Below the pieces are notes generated by a model. That model ran no database searches. It worked only from the letters and a program-made list of their open reading frames with translations, and had not been told where the DNA came from. From NCBI GenBank assembly GCA_002423615.1, contig DIKO01000095.1:1-47957 (forward strand): DNA of 47,957 nucleotides, given 5' to 3'. This stretch comes from Desulfobacteraceae bacterium UBA5616 (GTDB lineage Bacteria; Desulfobacterota; Desulfobacteria; Desulfobacterales; UBA5616). Positions within the stretch are counted from its first letter, which is position 1, and each line of letters opens with the position of its first letter. A program made the position numbers and the translations under genes. Below, in pieces: positions 25,101 to 33,461 of this stretch.

Positions 25101-25790
25101 GTGGACAAAATCGACAATATCATCAAGAATATACCCAGCTTCAGCGGGTTGTCCGAAGAACAGATGACGAGTATCCGTCATATCGTGGTGGAAAAGAAGT
25201 ATTTAAAAGGTGAAATGGTTTTTGGAGAAGGAGACGAGGGAAAAGGGTTTTACATCGTTCTTGAGGGCCTGGTAAAGGTTTTTAAAACCTCTGCGGATGG
25301 CAAGGAACAGATTCTTCATATCCTCGGGCCTGGTGAACCTCTGGGCGAGGTAGCGGTTTTTGCCGGACGGTCCTTTCCGGCAAATGCCCTGGCGCTGGCA
25401 AACAGCCGGTTGTTATATCTTCCCAGACTGGATTTTGTCGACCTGATCACCCAAAATCCTTCCCTTGCCATGAATATGCTGGCCGTTTTGTCCATGCGAC
25501 TGCGGCAATTCACCGTGCAGATCGAAAGTCTCACCTTAAAGGAGGTTCCCGGCCGTCTGGCGGCATATCTGGTTTACCTGGCCGAGGAACAGGAAAACGA
25601 CAAATCGGTCATTCTGAAAATTTCAAAGGGATCCCTTGCAGGGCTTCTCGGAACCATTCCCGAAACCCTTTCCCGGATTTTTGCCAAAATGTCCGACCAG
25701 GGATTGATCAAAGTCAACGGGCGGGAAATAGAGCTTATCCATCTGGAGGAAATTAAAGAAATTGCGGAGTACGGAAAGAAAATGGAATAA
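25101..25790 (+). CDS. hcpR: CRP/FNR-family regulator, probable HcpR
   Basis: A 229-aa transcription factor. I use the GTG at 25101 (DKIDNIIKNI) because the effector domain begins there and CGGGGAAT lies just upstream; an in-frame ATG at 24948 would add 51 residues of poor-quality sequence close to the operator. The cyclic-nucleotide-like beta barrel covers 15-125 (VFGEGDEGKGFYIVLEGLVKV, LGEVAVFAGRSF), followed by a dimer helix and a winged helix with SLAGLLGTIPETLSRIFAKM as the recognition helix. No cysteine cluster is visible, so it is not an iron-sulfur FNR; HcpR proteins respond to NO, apparently via haem. It probably controls hcp. Confidence 0.85.
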   Translation: MDKIDNIIKNIPSFSGLSEEQMTSIRHIVVEKKYLKGEMVFGEGDEGKGFYIVLEGLVKVFKTSADGKEQILHILGPGEPLGEVAVFAGRSFPANALALANSRLLYLPRLDFVDLITQNPSLAMNMLAVLSMRLRQFTVQIESLTLKEVPGRLAAYLVYLAEEQENDKSVILKISKGSLAGLLGTIPETLSRIFAKMSDQGLIKVNGREIELIHLEEIKEIAEYGKKME

Positions 25791-25824
25791 GGAGAGCAAC
25801 ACGAAAGACTGCGCTCCTTATTCC
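25784..25824. terminator. Possible bidirectional hairpin between the regulator and the rubrerythrin gene
   Basis: GGAATAAGGAG at 25784-25794 pairs exactly with CTCCTTATTCC at 25814-25824 (11 bp, 19-nt loop). It overlaps the regulator stop codon and lies between two convergent genes. There is no clear T-run. Confidence 0.45.
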
Positions 25825-25883
25825 AGAGCGTCACGGCCGCATGCACAGCACCAGGGCCCAAAGGCCGGTTTCAACAAAGCGCA

Positions 25884-26357
25884 TTAAGGGTTGACGGCGA
25901 CGAGTTTTCCGCTCAATAATTTGATATGGCCCATTTCTTCCTTGATGATGGCTTCGATCCGGGCTTTCCCGAATTCCTCCGGAACTGCTTCCTTCATCCC
26001 CAGATAAAACACAATGGAGTCTTTTTCCGCGATAATGGCCCCCTTTAAAATGGACTTCATGCTGGACAGATCCATCTCCTTCTCGAAAAACACCCGTGTG
26101 TCCGCCAAGGCCCGTAAATAGAGGCCTGCCTCGTCGGTGGGATCAAAAACAGTATTCTTTTTATCGCCCGATTTCAGGTTTTTTCTCAAATTTGCAAAGG
26201 TTTTTTCATGCTCATCTTCCATTCCGGCGAGGTCGTTCAGAAGCTTTTTCCCTTCGGTGTCAGGAACCGAATCCGCAGCGTTTCGATAAAACCGGGCACC
26301 GTTTCTTTCAATCTGTTCCGCCATTTCAAAAACTTCATCCACATTAAAATCATACAT
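25884..26357 (-). CDS. Rubrerythrin-like ferritin-family diiron protein
   Basis: A 157-aa four-helix ferritin-like protein. Metal-ligand motifs are seen in order: AEQIERNGARFY, GMEDEHEKTF, FFEKEMDL, AEKDSIVFYLGM and IKEEMGHIKLL. The rubredoxin domain of full rubrerythrin is missing, so electrons would have to come from another protein. A role in peroxide or oxygen protection in anaerobes is inferred. It is convergent with the putative hcpR and 60 bp downstream of a small zinc-ribbon gene. Confidence 0.88.
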   Translation of the reverse strand: MYDFNVDEVFEMAEQIERNGARFYRNAADSVPDTEGKKLLNDLAGMEDEHEKTFANLRKNLKSGDKKNTVFDPTDEAGLYLRALADTRVFFEKEMDLSSMKSILKGAIIAEKDSIVFYLGMKEAVPEEFGKARIEAIIKEEMGHIKLLSGKLVAVNP

Positions 26358-26417
26358 GAGGTTACATCATCCTTTCCACTTACCTTTTTTCACAGGGTTA
26401 TCGTCATTCTCCGGAAA

Positions 26418-26624
26418 CTATTGTCCCAGCCGACATTCTCCGGCCCACTCCGGACAGGCATTTTCCATTTTTTCCTGGTATTTGAACATGCACTCACTGC
26501 ATTCCATTTCAACATTGGGAACATCGCCGTATTTTTCCCTGATTTCTTCCGCAGACAGATGAGAAACGGCGCTGCAGCCGCATTGAGGGCAGGCAGTCGC
26601 GACTTGATAATATTTTCGGGTCAT
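26418..26624 (-). CDS. Small cysteine-rich putative zinc-ribbon protein
   Basis: A 68-aa protein of unknown function with CxxC pairs at C12/C15 (CPQC, plus C17) and C42/C45 (CSEC), and two further Cys (57, 64). Spacing fits a zinc ribbon or rubredoxin-like site. A very strong ribosome-binding site (AGGAGGTG) precedes the start and a good promoter is found upstream, so it is a real and probably well expressed gene. It may supply the rubredoxin-type function missing from the downstream rubrerythrin-like protein, but this is only a suggestion. Confidence 0.75.
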   Translation of the reverse strand: MTRKYYQVATACPQCGCSAVSHLSAEEIREKYGDVPNVEMECSECMFKYQEKMENACPEWAGECRLGQ

Positions 26625-26689
26625 ACAACACCTCCTTTTTAATCGTCTCCGAGAAATGGGTGAGCCAAAACAGGAATTATGTTGATATT

Positions 26690-26724
26690 TTTATAGCATT
26701 GATCCCCATTTGTCAATTTGTCAA
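26690..26724 (-). promoter_or_regulatory. Promoter for the zinc-ribbon/rubrerythrin pair
   Basis: On the minus strand two TTGACA hexamers lie in tandem (26719-26724 and 26711-26716); the nearer one is 15 bp from TATAAA at 26690-26695. The hexamers are near-consensus; the short spacer reduces certainty. Confidence 0.5.
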
Positions 26725-26916
26725 AAACGCGTTGTCATAGGAAAAGATGTGAAATATCGCTGTTCAGCCTGAATGCGGATTTTTTTTACAGGTCCTTAAG
26801 CAAGTCTTGTAATTATCATTAAAATCTGCAATATTAATAAGCAAATAACCCATTCCGACCTTGAGATGATATCGATGTCCAATTGATCCATAAGAAAGTA
26901 ACGGGGCTTATTTTTG

Positions 26917-27504
26917 ATGAAGAAGCTGGTTTCGAAGGTTTGTGTAGTTTTATCGATATCGCTTTTAAACATCGTCATATCTTCCCCATTGTGGGCGGAA
27001 ATCTATGTCTACGAGGATGCCTCCGGTGTACGGCATTTCACCAATTGCCCCAACTCGCCGAAGTTCAGGATCTTCATGAAAGAGGAACAACCCCGCGATT
27101 CAAAAGGGCTGTATTTGTCCGACAGGTATGACCACTACATTGAGAAAGCATCCAAAATACACGGCGTATCCTTTCCCCTGATCAAGGCAGTGATCAAGGC
27201 CGAATCAAATTTTAATCCCCATGCGGTATCCCGGAAAGGCGCCCTGGGGTTGATGCAGATCATGCCGTGCAATCTGAGGGATTTCGATATCAGCGACCCT
27301 TTTGATCCCTGGGAAAATATCCTGGGAGGCGCACGGTACTTAAGGGATATGATAAGGCGTTACGGGCAGGTTTCCCTGGCGCTGGCGGCCTATAATGCCG
27401 GGCCCTCAACGGTTGATGAATATAACGACATTCCACCATACCCTGAAACCCAGGATTATGTGCGCAGGGTTATGCGGTATTACCGATTTATCAGAAATCA
27501 ATAG
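26917..27504 (+). CDS. Exported lytic transglycosylase (SLT family) with DUF4124-like N-terminus
   Basis: A 195-aa periplasmic murein-cleaving enzyme. The ATG at 26917 begins MKKLVSKV and a signal peptide to about residue 28 (ISSPLWAEI). IYVYEDASGVRHFTN is a DUF4124-like segment. The SLT domain (about 70-195) shows catalytic E96 in VIKAESNFNPHAVS, GALGLMQIMP and the AAYNAGPSTV motif. MQIMPCN replaces the usual MQ(L/I)MPAT. A TTG codon at 26914 is possible but less likely. It converges on the UDP-glucose pyrophosphorylase gene 17 bp away. Confidence 0.92.
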   Translation: MKKLVSKVCVVLSISLLNIVISSPLWAEIYVYEDASGVRHFTNCPNSPKFRIFMKEEQPRDSKGLYLSDRYDHYIEKASKIHGVSFPLIKAVIKAESNFNPHAVSRKGALGLMQIMPCNLRDFDISDPFDPWENILGGARYLRDMIRRYGQVSLALAAYNAGPSTVDEYNDIPPYPETQDYVRRVMRYYRFIRNQ

Positions 27505-27521
27505 TAGTTTTTGAAATCCCT

Positions 27522-28913
27522 CTAAAAGACGATATTTGAATCAATTACACGACCCGCCTTGATGACGGCCTGAGTACCACCCCTGTTTTCAATTCGGACG
27601 TTTCCGATGATCTTGACGTCTTTCTCAAAACGAACATCTCCGATAACGGTGAGACATCGGCAATCCAGCAGAGATGGAACGCCGTCTTTGAACCGTTCCT
27701 CCAATTGATCAAATTTTCCATAAAAATCGGGATCAAGATTGATTTTCGGATCTCCGTCTCGCCGTTCCGGGTTCATCAGCAAACCGCCCTCATCCGAGAA
27801 TTGGAAGCAGTCGGACCTGATGGCGAGGAGTTCGTTGCATTTTTTGACCGGGTAAAATCTGGACCGGGGAACCCGAACGATGGCGGCATTTTCAAAAAAT
27901 GATATGGCCGCGCCCATGGCCGTTTCAATCTGGTATACGGTCGGGCTGAATTTGTCCCGGGGATCGATGTTTTTCGCGTTGAGAATCATCGGCAGCCGGA
28001 TGACCTCTTTTTCACGGATAAAATTCTTGAGATGCCTCAAATTGATCCAGAGGTTATTGGTGTTGAAAAAGCAGTAGTGGTCGATATCGGAGAAGGCATT
28101 CTTCTCTTCCTCCGGGCATTGTGCGGTTTCTCTCAGGACCAGGGGGCCGTTGCGGAATTTTGCCAGGTGCCCACCTTTCATATCTGCGGGCGTTCGGTCG
28201 GAAACTTCCATCATGAAAGGAAAATTCTTTTCGATGAAATATCCCAGCAAAGCCGGATCCAGTTTGGCGCCGAGGTTGTCCAGATTCGAGACAAATACGT
28301 AACCGATACCCCTGTTCAAGAGCTCTTCCAGCATTCCGGAAATCACCAGGGCCATATAAATATCACCGTGACCCGGAGGATTCCACTCGAGAAGGGTGTT
28401 TTCCGGCCAGGAGGCCGGGGCGAAATTTTCCTGCAAAATTTTGGGAAACTTGTTTTGAACAAACATCAGAGGTGGCTTTCCCGGATTAATTCTTGAAATG
28501 GCCTTCCGGGTCGCCTCGTCGGTGTTGAAGCTGTTCATCAACACCAGAGTTGTATGGCATTTTTCCGCCTGATGCAGCAGAATTTCCAGGAACGTCCGGC
28601 CTCCCCTGGCCTCGAGAAGCGACTTGGGTCCGGTCAGTCCCATGCTGGTTCCCAAACCGCCGTTTAAAACAATCACCGCAGCACGAGGATAATTCGATCT
28701 GCCTGCATCGGCATATTCAACCAGGTCTCCGGCATCCGCGACCTCATCCCTTTTTACGGGGACAAGGTCTCGGTCGAAGATAAGGCCGTTATCGCCCAGG
28801 ACGGCTTTCCGGTAGTAGTATTTGAACGCCTCAATAACGGGCTGGGAAATGCCCTCCCGTTCCATCTTTTCAACAAACTCAGGCAGATATTCGAACGTTT
28901 CAGGCTGGTTCAT
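27522..28913 (-). CDS. UTP-glucose-1-phosphate uridylyltransferase, UGP2 type
   Basis: A 463-aa UDPGP-family (PF01704-like) pyrophosphorylase making UDP-glucose from UTP and glucose 1-phosphate. The nucleotide loop LNGGLGTSMG is at 83-92 with K97 in GPKSL. Further family motifs are LEWNPPGHGDIY, FVSNLDNLGA and a C-terminal left-handed beta-helix-like segment (GDVRFEKDVKIIGNVRIENRGG). This is the eukaryote-like family, not GalU. It is the last gene of the PPC-ilvE-ugp run. Confidence 0.93.
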   Translation of the reverse strand: MNQPETFEYLPEFVEKMEREGISQPVIEAFKYYYRKAVLGDNGLIFDRDLVPVKRDEVADAGDLVEYADAGRSNYPRAAVIVLNGGLGTSMGLTGPKSLLEARGGRTFLEILLHQAEKCHTTLVLMNSFNTDEATRKAISRINPGKPPLMFVQNKFPKILQENFAPASWPENTLLEWNPPGHGDIYMALVISGMLEELLNRGIGYVFVSNLDNLGAKLDPALLGYFIEKNFPFMMEVSDRTPADMKGGHLAKFRNGPLVLRETAQCPEEEKNAFSDIDHYCFFNTNNLWINLRHLKNFIREKEVIRLPMILNAKNIDPRDKFSPTVYQIETAMGAAISFFENAAIVRVPRSRFYPVKKCNELLAIRSDCFQFSDEGGLLMNPERRDGDPKINLDPDFYGKFDQLEERFKDGVPSLLDCRCLTVIGDVRFEKDVKIIGNVRIENRGGTQAVIKAGRVIDSNIVF

Positions 28914-28938
28914 GAATTTTTGCGTCCGTATCCAGATG

Positions 28939-28969
28939 GCCGCCCCCGATTACCCGAAAAGGGGGCGGC
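28939..28969 (-). terminator. GC-rich hairpin between ilvE and ugp
   Basis: GCCGCCCCC / GGGGGCGGC (9 bp) with a 13-nt loop in the 71-bp gap. It lacks a T-run on the minus strand and may attenuate read-through or only mark transcript structure. Confidence 0.5.
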
Positions 28970-28984
28970 GTTATCCCTGCAGTT

Positions 28985-30049
28985 TTACGATATCGGTTCC
29001 ATCCATCCCATGGGGTCTTTTGCGTTTCCGTATTGAATATCGGTCAGGGTCTTAAATAATTTATGCGCCACTGGACCGACCTGGCCGTCGCCGATATAAA
29101 TAATCTTGTCGCCGTATCTCAATTCCCCCACCGGAGAAATTACGGCGGCCGTACCGGACCCGAAAATCTCCTTTAATTTTCCATGGCCATGAGCCTCAAA
29201 TACTTCATCAATGCTGATTCTTCGCTCTGTTACAGCCATTCCCCAGTGCTTTGCCAGTCGGATTACCGAATCCCGCGTGATGCCGGGCAGGATGCTCCCG
29301 TTCAGTGCCGGAGTTACAATTTCGTCGTTGATAACGAAAAAGATATTCATGGATCCCACTTCTTCCACAAATTTCCGTTCCACCCCGTCCAGCCAGAGCA
29401 CCTGGGTGTACCCGTTTTCATGGGCCAGTTCACCGGCGAAAAGACTGGCCGCATAGTTTCCGGCAACCTTGGAATCGCCGACGCCTCCCCGGACGGCCCT
29501 CACATAATCTTTTGCCACCCAGATTTTAACCGGATTGAATCCTTCCGGATAATACGCGCCCACCGGCGAGAGGATGATGAACAGTCGGTAGGTATGTGAG
29601 GCCCTTACACCCAGAAAAGGGTCCATGGCGATGATGGTGGGCCGGATGTACAAAGAGGTTTCCGGTGCCTTGGGCACCCAGTCCTTCTCGAGGCGGATCA
29701 GTTGCTTCAGGCCATCCAGTACCAGGGACTCATCAATTTCCGGTATGCAAAGCGCCCTTGCCGACCGGTTCATCCGGCTGAGGTTGTCCTGGGGACGAAA
29801 CAGCTGAACATCGCCGGATTGCGTTCGATAGGCTTTCAAGCCCTCAAATATGGCCTGACCGTAGTGGAAGACCATGGTGGAGGGTTCCATTTGCATGGGT
29901 CCGTAAGGTTCAATTCGCGGATTGTGCCATTTGTTACGGAGATCATAATCCATATTGAACATATGATCCGTAAAAACGGTTCCGAACGTCAATTCGCTGT
30001 CATTGGGTTTGGTTTTCATCTTTTCCGTTCTGGAAATTGCAATTTGCAT
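28985..30049 (-). CDS. ilvE: Branched-chain amino acid aminotransferase
   Basis: A 354-aa fold-type IV PLP enzyme transferring the amino group between glutamate and the branched-chain 2-oxo acids. The PLP lysine is K194 in GVGDSKVAGNYAASL. Other family signatures are FHYGQAIFEGLKAYR, YIRPTIIAMD, VLWLDGVERKFVEEVGSMN and a C-terminal FGSGTAAVISPVGE. The length and the GNYA context match the class II (eukaryote-like) BCAT group. It lies 31 bp downstream of the PPC gene. Confidence 0.95.
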   Translation of the reverse strand: MQIAISRTEKMKTKPNDSELTFGTVFTDHMFNMDYDLRNKWHNPRIEPYGPMQMEPSTMVFHYGQAIFEGLKAYRTQSGDVQLFRPQDNLSRMNRSARALCIPEIDESLVLDGLKQLIRLEKDWVPKAPETSLYIRPTIIAMDPFLGVRASHTYRLFIILSPVGAYYPEGFNPVKIWVAKDYVRAVRGGVGDSKVAGNYAASLFAGELAHENGYTQVLWLDGVERKFVEEVGSMNIFFVINDEIVTPALNGSILPGITRDSVIRLAKHWGMAVTERRISIDEVFEAHGHGKLKEIFGSGTAAVISPVGELRYGDKIIYIGDGQVGPVAHKLFKTLTDIQYGNAKDPMGWMEPIS

Positions 30050-30080
30050 GGTACGCTCCTAAATATAAGGCTCTTTGGTT

Positions 30081-30524
30081 TTACCCATTCCACAGCATCA
30101 GACCGGTGGTCTCATCATAGGCCCGATTCAAGGGCTCTCCGATCAACTCCCGGAGGTGAATCTCGCCGGCATAAATGAGCGTTTCCGAAAAAAGGTGGCC
30201 GCCAAGGGATTTCCCCTGGTCGTCGCAGAGAAGAATATGGGCATGCACAAAGGGGTGTCCTTCTTTGAGAGAAATATTGCCCGTACATGAAACGATTTCA
30301 AGGGGTTTTTCTTCCTTTACCGTTACATAAACCTGCTGGGCCTGATCATAAGCGCCGAAAGTTGCGCAAGAAACGGCTCCGATCAATGTAAACGTCGCCA
30401 TGGTAATGGAATATTCTTCGCATATTTTCTCAATGGATTTCAGCAGGTCCCGTCCGTGGGGCAGACGCCCGGCCAGACAACGACCTGATTTAAACTCGGC
30501 TAATGCGGGATTGCTCTCCATCAT
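30081..30524 (-). CDS. PPC/DUF296-domain protein
   Basis: A 147-aa single-domain protein of the plant-and-prokaryote-conserved (DUF296) family. The conserved core has GRLPHGRDLLKSIEKIC, LIGAVSCATFGAYD and the histidine-rich metal-type motif GHPFVHAHILLCDDQGKSLGGHLF-like (split over about residues 93-116). In plants the domain is tied to AT-hook DNA-binding proteins, but there is no AT hook here. The biochemical role in bacteria is unknown. It probably heads the transcript with ilvE and ugp. Confidence 0.9.
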   Translation of the reverse strand: MMESNPALAEFKSGRCLAGRLPHGRDLLKSIEKICEEYSITMATFTLIGAVSCATFGAYDQAQQVYVTVKEEKPLEIVSCTGNISLKEGHPFVHAHILLCDDQGKSLGGHLFSETLIYAGEIHLRELIGEPLNRAYDETTGLMLWNG

Positions 30525-30762
30525 GGGTCTCCATTTCCATTTAATTTAAATTTGTATAGCATCTTTTCACGTTAAATCAAGAAATATCATTTCATATCGA
30601 GGTCTTGTTTTAACTGCCCTGAAAAGGCAAATCAATTGCGCTTTTTTGTCCGACAAACCGGATTTGACGTTCACAAATCAAGGGCATCATGTTATATCAG
30701 GCATATTTCATGAATGAAAAACAGGGTCCTGTCCGGATCGACAGGTATTCGATGGAGGGTTT

Positions 30763-31527
30763 GTGAGTTCAATCCCGGCAAACACATTTCGAAAACCCCT
30801 GATCATCGGACACAGAGGTTTCCGGGCAAAGTATCCGGAAAATACCCTTGCCGGTTTTCAGGCGGCTATTGACGCAAATGCAGACATGGTGGAACTGGAT
30901 GTTCAACTCTCCCGCGACGGACAAATCGTCGTTATTCACGACGCCGAACTGAACCGGACTACCAACGGCAAAGGAACGGTCGCTTCCCGGTCCCTTGCCG
31001 ACCTTAAGAAGCTGGATGCAGGTTCCTGGTTCCATCCCCGATTCAGGAATGAACGTATACCCACGCTTGAAGAGGTCCTGGACCTGGCGGCAAACCGGAT
31101 CATGATCAATATCGAAATTAAGGTGGCCCCCCATCTGAAAACCAGAGAGGCCGACGGCATTGAAAAAAAAATTATGGAACTGATTTTACTGAAAAATGCA
31201 CTCGACAGGGTTCTGGTCTCAAGCTTTAACAAATTTATCCTTGAAAGCGTAAGTCAAATGGACCATCCCCCTGCCCTTGGGGTGCTTACCGAATTTGCTG
31301 AAGATATTGATGTTTTACAAATTTGCAGAAAGATAAAGGCTTTTTCGTGGAACCCATACTACCTGGAATTGAACGAGGAGAAGTTAATCCCGATGCGGGA
31401 AAGCGGCATCAGGGTGATGCCGTATACCGTCAATTCACCGCAAGACATCATCAGGCTTACAGAACTGGGGATTGACGGGATGTTTACGGATGATCCGGTG
31501 ATGGCCCGAAATATAATCGGCCTGTAA
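30763..31527 (+). CDS. Cytoplasmic glycerophosphodiester phosphodiesterase
   Basis: A 254-aa GDPD-family TIM barrel hydrolysing glycerophosphodiesters to glycerol 3-phosphate and an alcohol. The GTG start at 30763 follows GGAGGG. Catalytic and metal residues visible are H17-R18 (GHRGF), E45 and D47 (VELDVQLSRDG) and H59 (VVIHD). There is no signal peptide. It is convergent with dapA, with a 54-bp gap. Confidence 0.94.
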   Translation: MSSIPANTFRKPLIIGHRGFRAKYPENTLAGFQAAIDANADMVELDVQLSRDGQIVVIHDAELNRTTNGKGTVASRSLADLKKLDAGSWFHPRFRNERIPTLEEVLDLAANRIMINIEIKVAPHLKTREADGIEKKIMELILLKNALDRVLVSSFNKFILESVSQMDHPPALGVLTEFAEDIDVLQICRKIKAFSWNPYYLELNEEKLIPMRESGIRVMPYTVNSPQDIIRLTELGIDGMFTDDPVMARNIIGL

Positions 31528-31581
31528 AGAGCCCTGTTCGGAGACCCTTTGCAGGCTCTGAATTCTTGGATCGAGCGTAAT

Positions 31582-32607
31582 TTAATAACACAACTTTTCC
31601 CAGTGGGAAGGGTTGTTCAACCGTTCATCAATATCTACCCCGAAAAAGCCGGATACGGGTTGAAACAGTTCGGGGGTCTCGGCTTGAACTTTACGGGCAG
31701 CTTCAAGAATAATGGTCATGCCTTTTTTCGTCATTTTTCCGAGGGGTTGTCTGCATGGACCGGATGGCATTCCCAGGACCGCCATCAAATGTTTAACGGG
31801 AACCGGGTTTCTGGACCTTACCAGGGTCTCACCAAAGGGCGTGGGCTCTTTTGTTTTTACCGTAACCAGGTTAAATAGAGGCTCCAAAGCTTTCATCAGT
31901 TTTTTAGCCTCATCAATCTTTCCCTTTGATAGCAGGGCCACCATATCACTGAACGCCTTGGGAACCACATTGGAATAGACGGAAATAGAACCGGCCGCCT
32001 GAATTTCAGGGTCGGTCATCATTTCATACGTAATGCCGTCATCTCCGGAAAGAATGGTGAAGTCCTTCCCGCAGCACGCTCTGGTTCGCCGCATGTTATC
32101 CAGGTCCCCGGTAGCTTCTTTAACGGCGTTGACATTTTTGAACTCATTGAACAACATCGCCAGATCCTCGGGCAAGAGCTGGGTGCCTGTTCTTCCGGGA
32201 ATGACATAGGGGATAATATTCAGATCCGGGAAAGCCCGGGCAATGGGCGAGACATATTCTTTTCGGATTTCAAGGGAACTCGGACCATTGTAATAAGGGT
32301 CCACCAGCAGCACCGCATCGGCACCCACTCTGACCGCGTGTTCGGTGGCGAAAAGGGCTTCCCGGGTGTTGTTGCTCCCTACGCCGGCAATGCATTTGCA
32401 TCTTCCGCGGGCCTGTTTGACAACGGTTTCAACAACCTGGTTATGTTCATCCCAATTCAAGGTGGGGCTTTCACCCGTGGTCCCCACGGCAACTATGCCG
32501 GTTATGTTGTTTGCGGTCTGGAACTCGATAAGCGCATCGAGTCCCTCCTGGTCCACATGATCATCCGCAAACGGGGTTACCAGAGCGGTGTAGCATCCTG
32601 TATTCAT
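31582..32607 (-). CDS. dapA: 4-hydroxy-tetrahydrodipicolinate synthase
   Basis: A 341-aa lysine-pathway aldolase condensing pyruvate with aspartate semialdehyde. Schiff-base K163 (VKEATGD), T43/T44 (GTTGES), Y106 (DPYYNG), Y134 and R139 (PYVIPGRTG) all match DapA. It is about 45 residues longer than usual, the extra being the C-terminus after residue ~295 (KVQAETPELFQPVSGFFG). Some N-acetylneuraminate-lyase superfamily members look similar, but the Thr-Thr-Tyr set favours DapA. No lysine riboswitch is seen upstream. It is divergent from the TPR gene. Confidence 0.9.
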   Translation of the reverse strand: MNTGCYTALVTPFADDHVDQEGLDALIEFQTANNITGIVAVGTTGESPTLNWDEHNQVVETVVKQARGRCKCIAGVGSNNTREALFATEHAVRVGADAVLLVDPYYNGPSSLEIRKEYVSPIARAFPDLNIIPYVIPGRTGTQLLPEDLAMLFNEFKNVNAVKEATGDLDNMRRTRACCGKDFTILSGDDGITYEMMTDPEIQAAGSISVYSNVVPKAFSDMVALLSKGKIDEAKKLMKALEPLFNLVTVKTKEPTPFGETLVRSRNPVPVKHLMAVLGMPSGPCRQPLGKMTKKGMTIILEAARKVQAETPELFQPVSGFFGVDIDERLNNPSHWEKLCY

Positions 32608-32840
32608 AACCCTCCCTTATGAAAACACCAGTACTGAAAATAATCAATTCGGATTTGAAATTAAAGAGTGTCGGGTATTTAGTCAAGAAAAATTCACCCG
32701 CCCCAAGGACGATATCACTTTAACCCGGAACGTATATATGCCATAATAATGAATTTTTCATTGGACATTTGTTATTGACATCCCGGTTCAGCCATATTAA
32801 GCCACAACAACTTTCAAACCGACTTGAAAAAGGTGGAAAC

Positions 32841-33461
32841 ATGGAAAAGGCTAAAGACGTTCAGGATTTCATTGCACTTCAAAGAATGGCCATTGCCTCG
32901 AATCCCGAATGCGGCACATCTCATTATAACCTCGGAGTCGCTTTGATGGGGCTCAAACAGTACGATGAGGCGGAAAAACATTTCCGGGAAGCCATTGATT
33001 GCAGCCCGGGTCTGGCGGAAGCCTATGTCCAGCTTGGCGGAATATGTCTGAAACGGGGAGACCTGGACGGATGTCTCTCCTTCAACCGGCAGGCGGTGAA
33101 GGCCCGTCCCGGATTTTCGGAAGGACACGGCAATATCGGTTTTATTCATATGCAGCGCGGTGAAATCGATGAGGCCATTGTCTCCCTGGAACGGGCGGTA
33201 GCATTTAATTTCCGGTTTATTCAAGCATTTACAACTTTAGCAAATGCTTATCTGATGGCCGGCCGTGTAAAGGACAGCATAGAGACGAATTTAAAAGCCC
33301 TCAAACTTGACCCGGACTTCGCCGTGGCCCACAACAATCTGGCGCTGGCTTACATGGAAAACAAAGAATTCGACAAGGCCGTCATGCATTGCGATAAAGC
33401 CGTTTCGCTGGGATACGAAGTCGCTCCGGAAATCATCGCCGACCTTGAGCCGCATAGGTGA
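32841..33461 (+). CDS. Tetratricopeptide-repeat protein
   Basis: A 206-aa protein built of about five TPRs (YNLGVALMGLKQYDEAEKHF, then AYVQLGGICLKRGDLDGC and so on). The ATG at 32841 is preceded by AAGGTGG; the earlier in-frame ATG at 32769 adds a segment that does not look like protein of this family. There is no signal peptide, so it is probably a cytoplasmic scaffold. Its stop overlaps the start of the next gene by GTGA (33458-33461), suggesting that the two proteins act together. Confidence 0.87.
   Translation: MEKAKDVQDFIALQRMAIASNPECGTSHYNLGVALMGLKQYDEAEKHFREAIDCSPGLAEAYVQLGGICLKRGDLDGCLSFNRQAVKARPGFSEGHGNIGFIHMQRGEIDEAIVSLERAVAFNFRFIQAFTTLANAYLMAGRVKDSIETNLKALKLDPDFAVAHNNLALAYMENKEFDKAVMHCDKAVSLGYEVAPEIIADLEPHR

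Noticed and set aside
32608..32768. Lysine riboswitch upstream of dapA
   Set aside because: The region is short and AT-rich and lacks the conserved L-box junction sequences.
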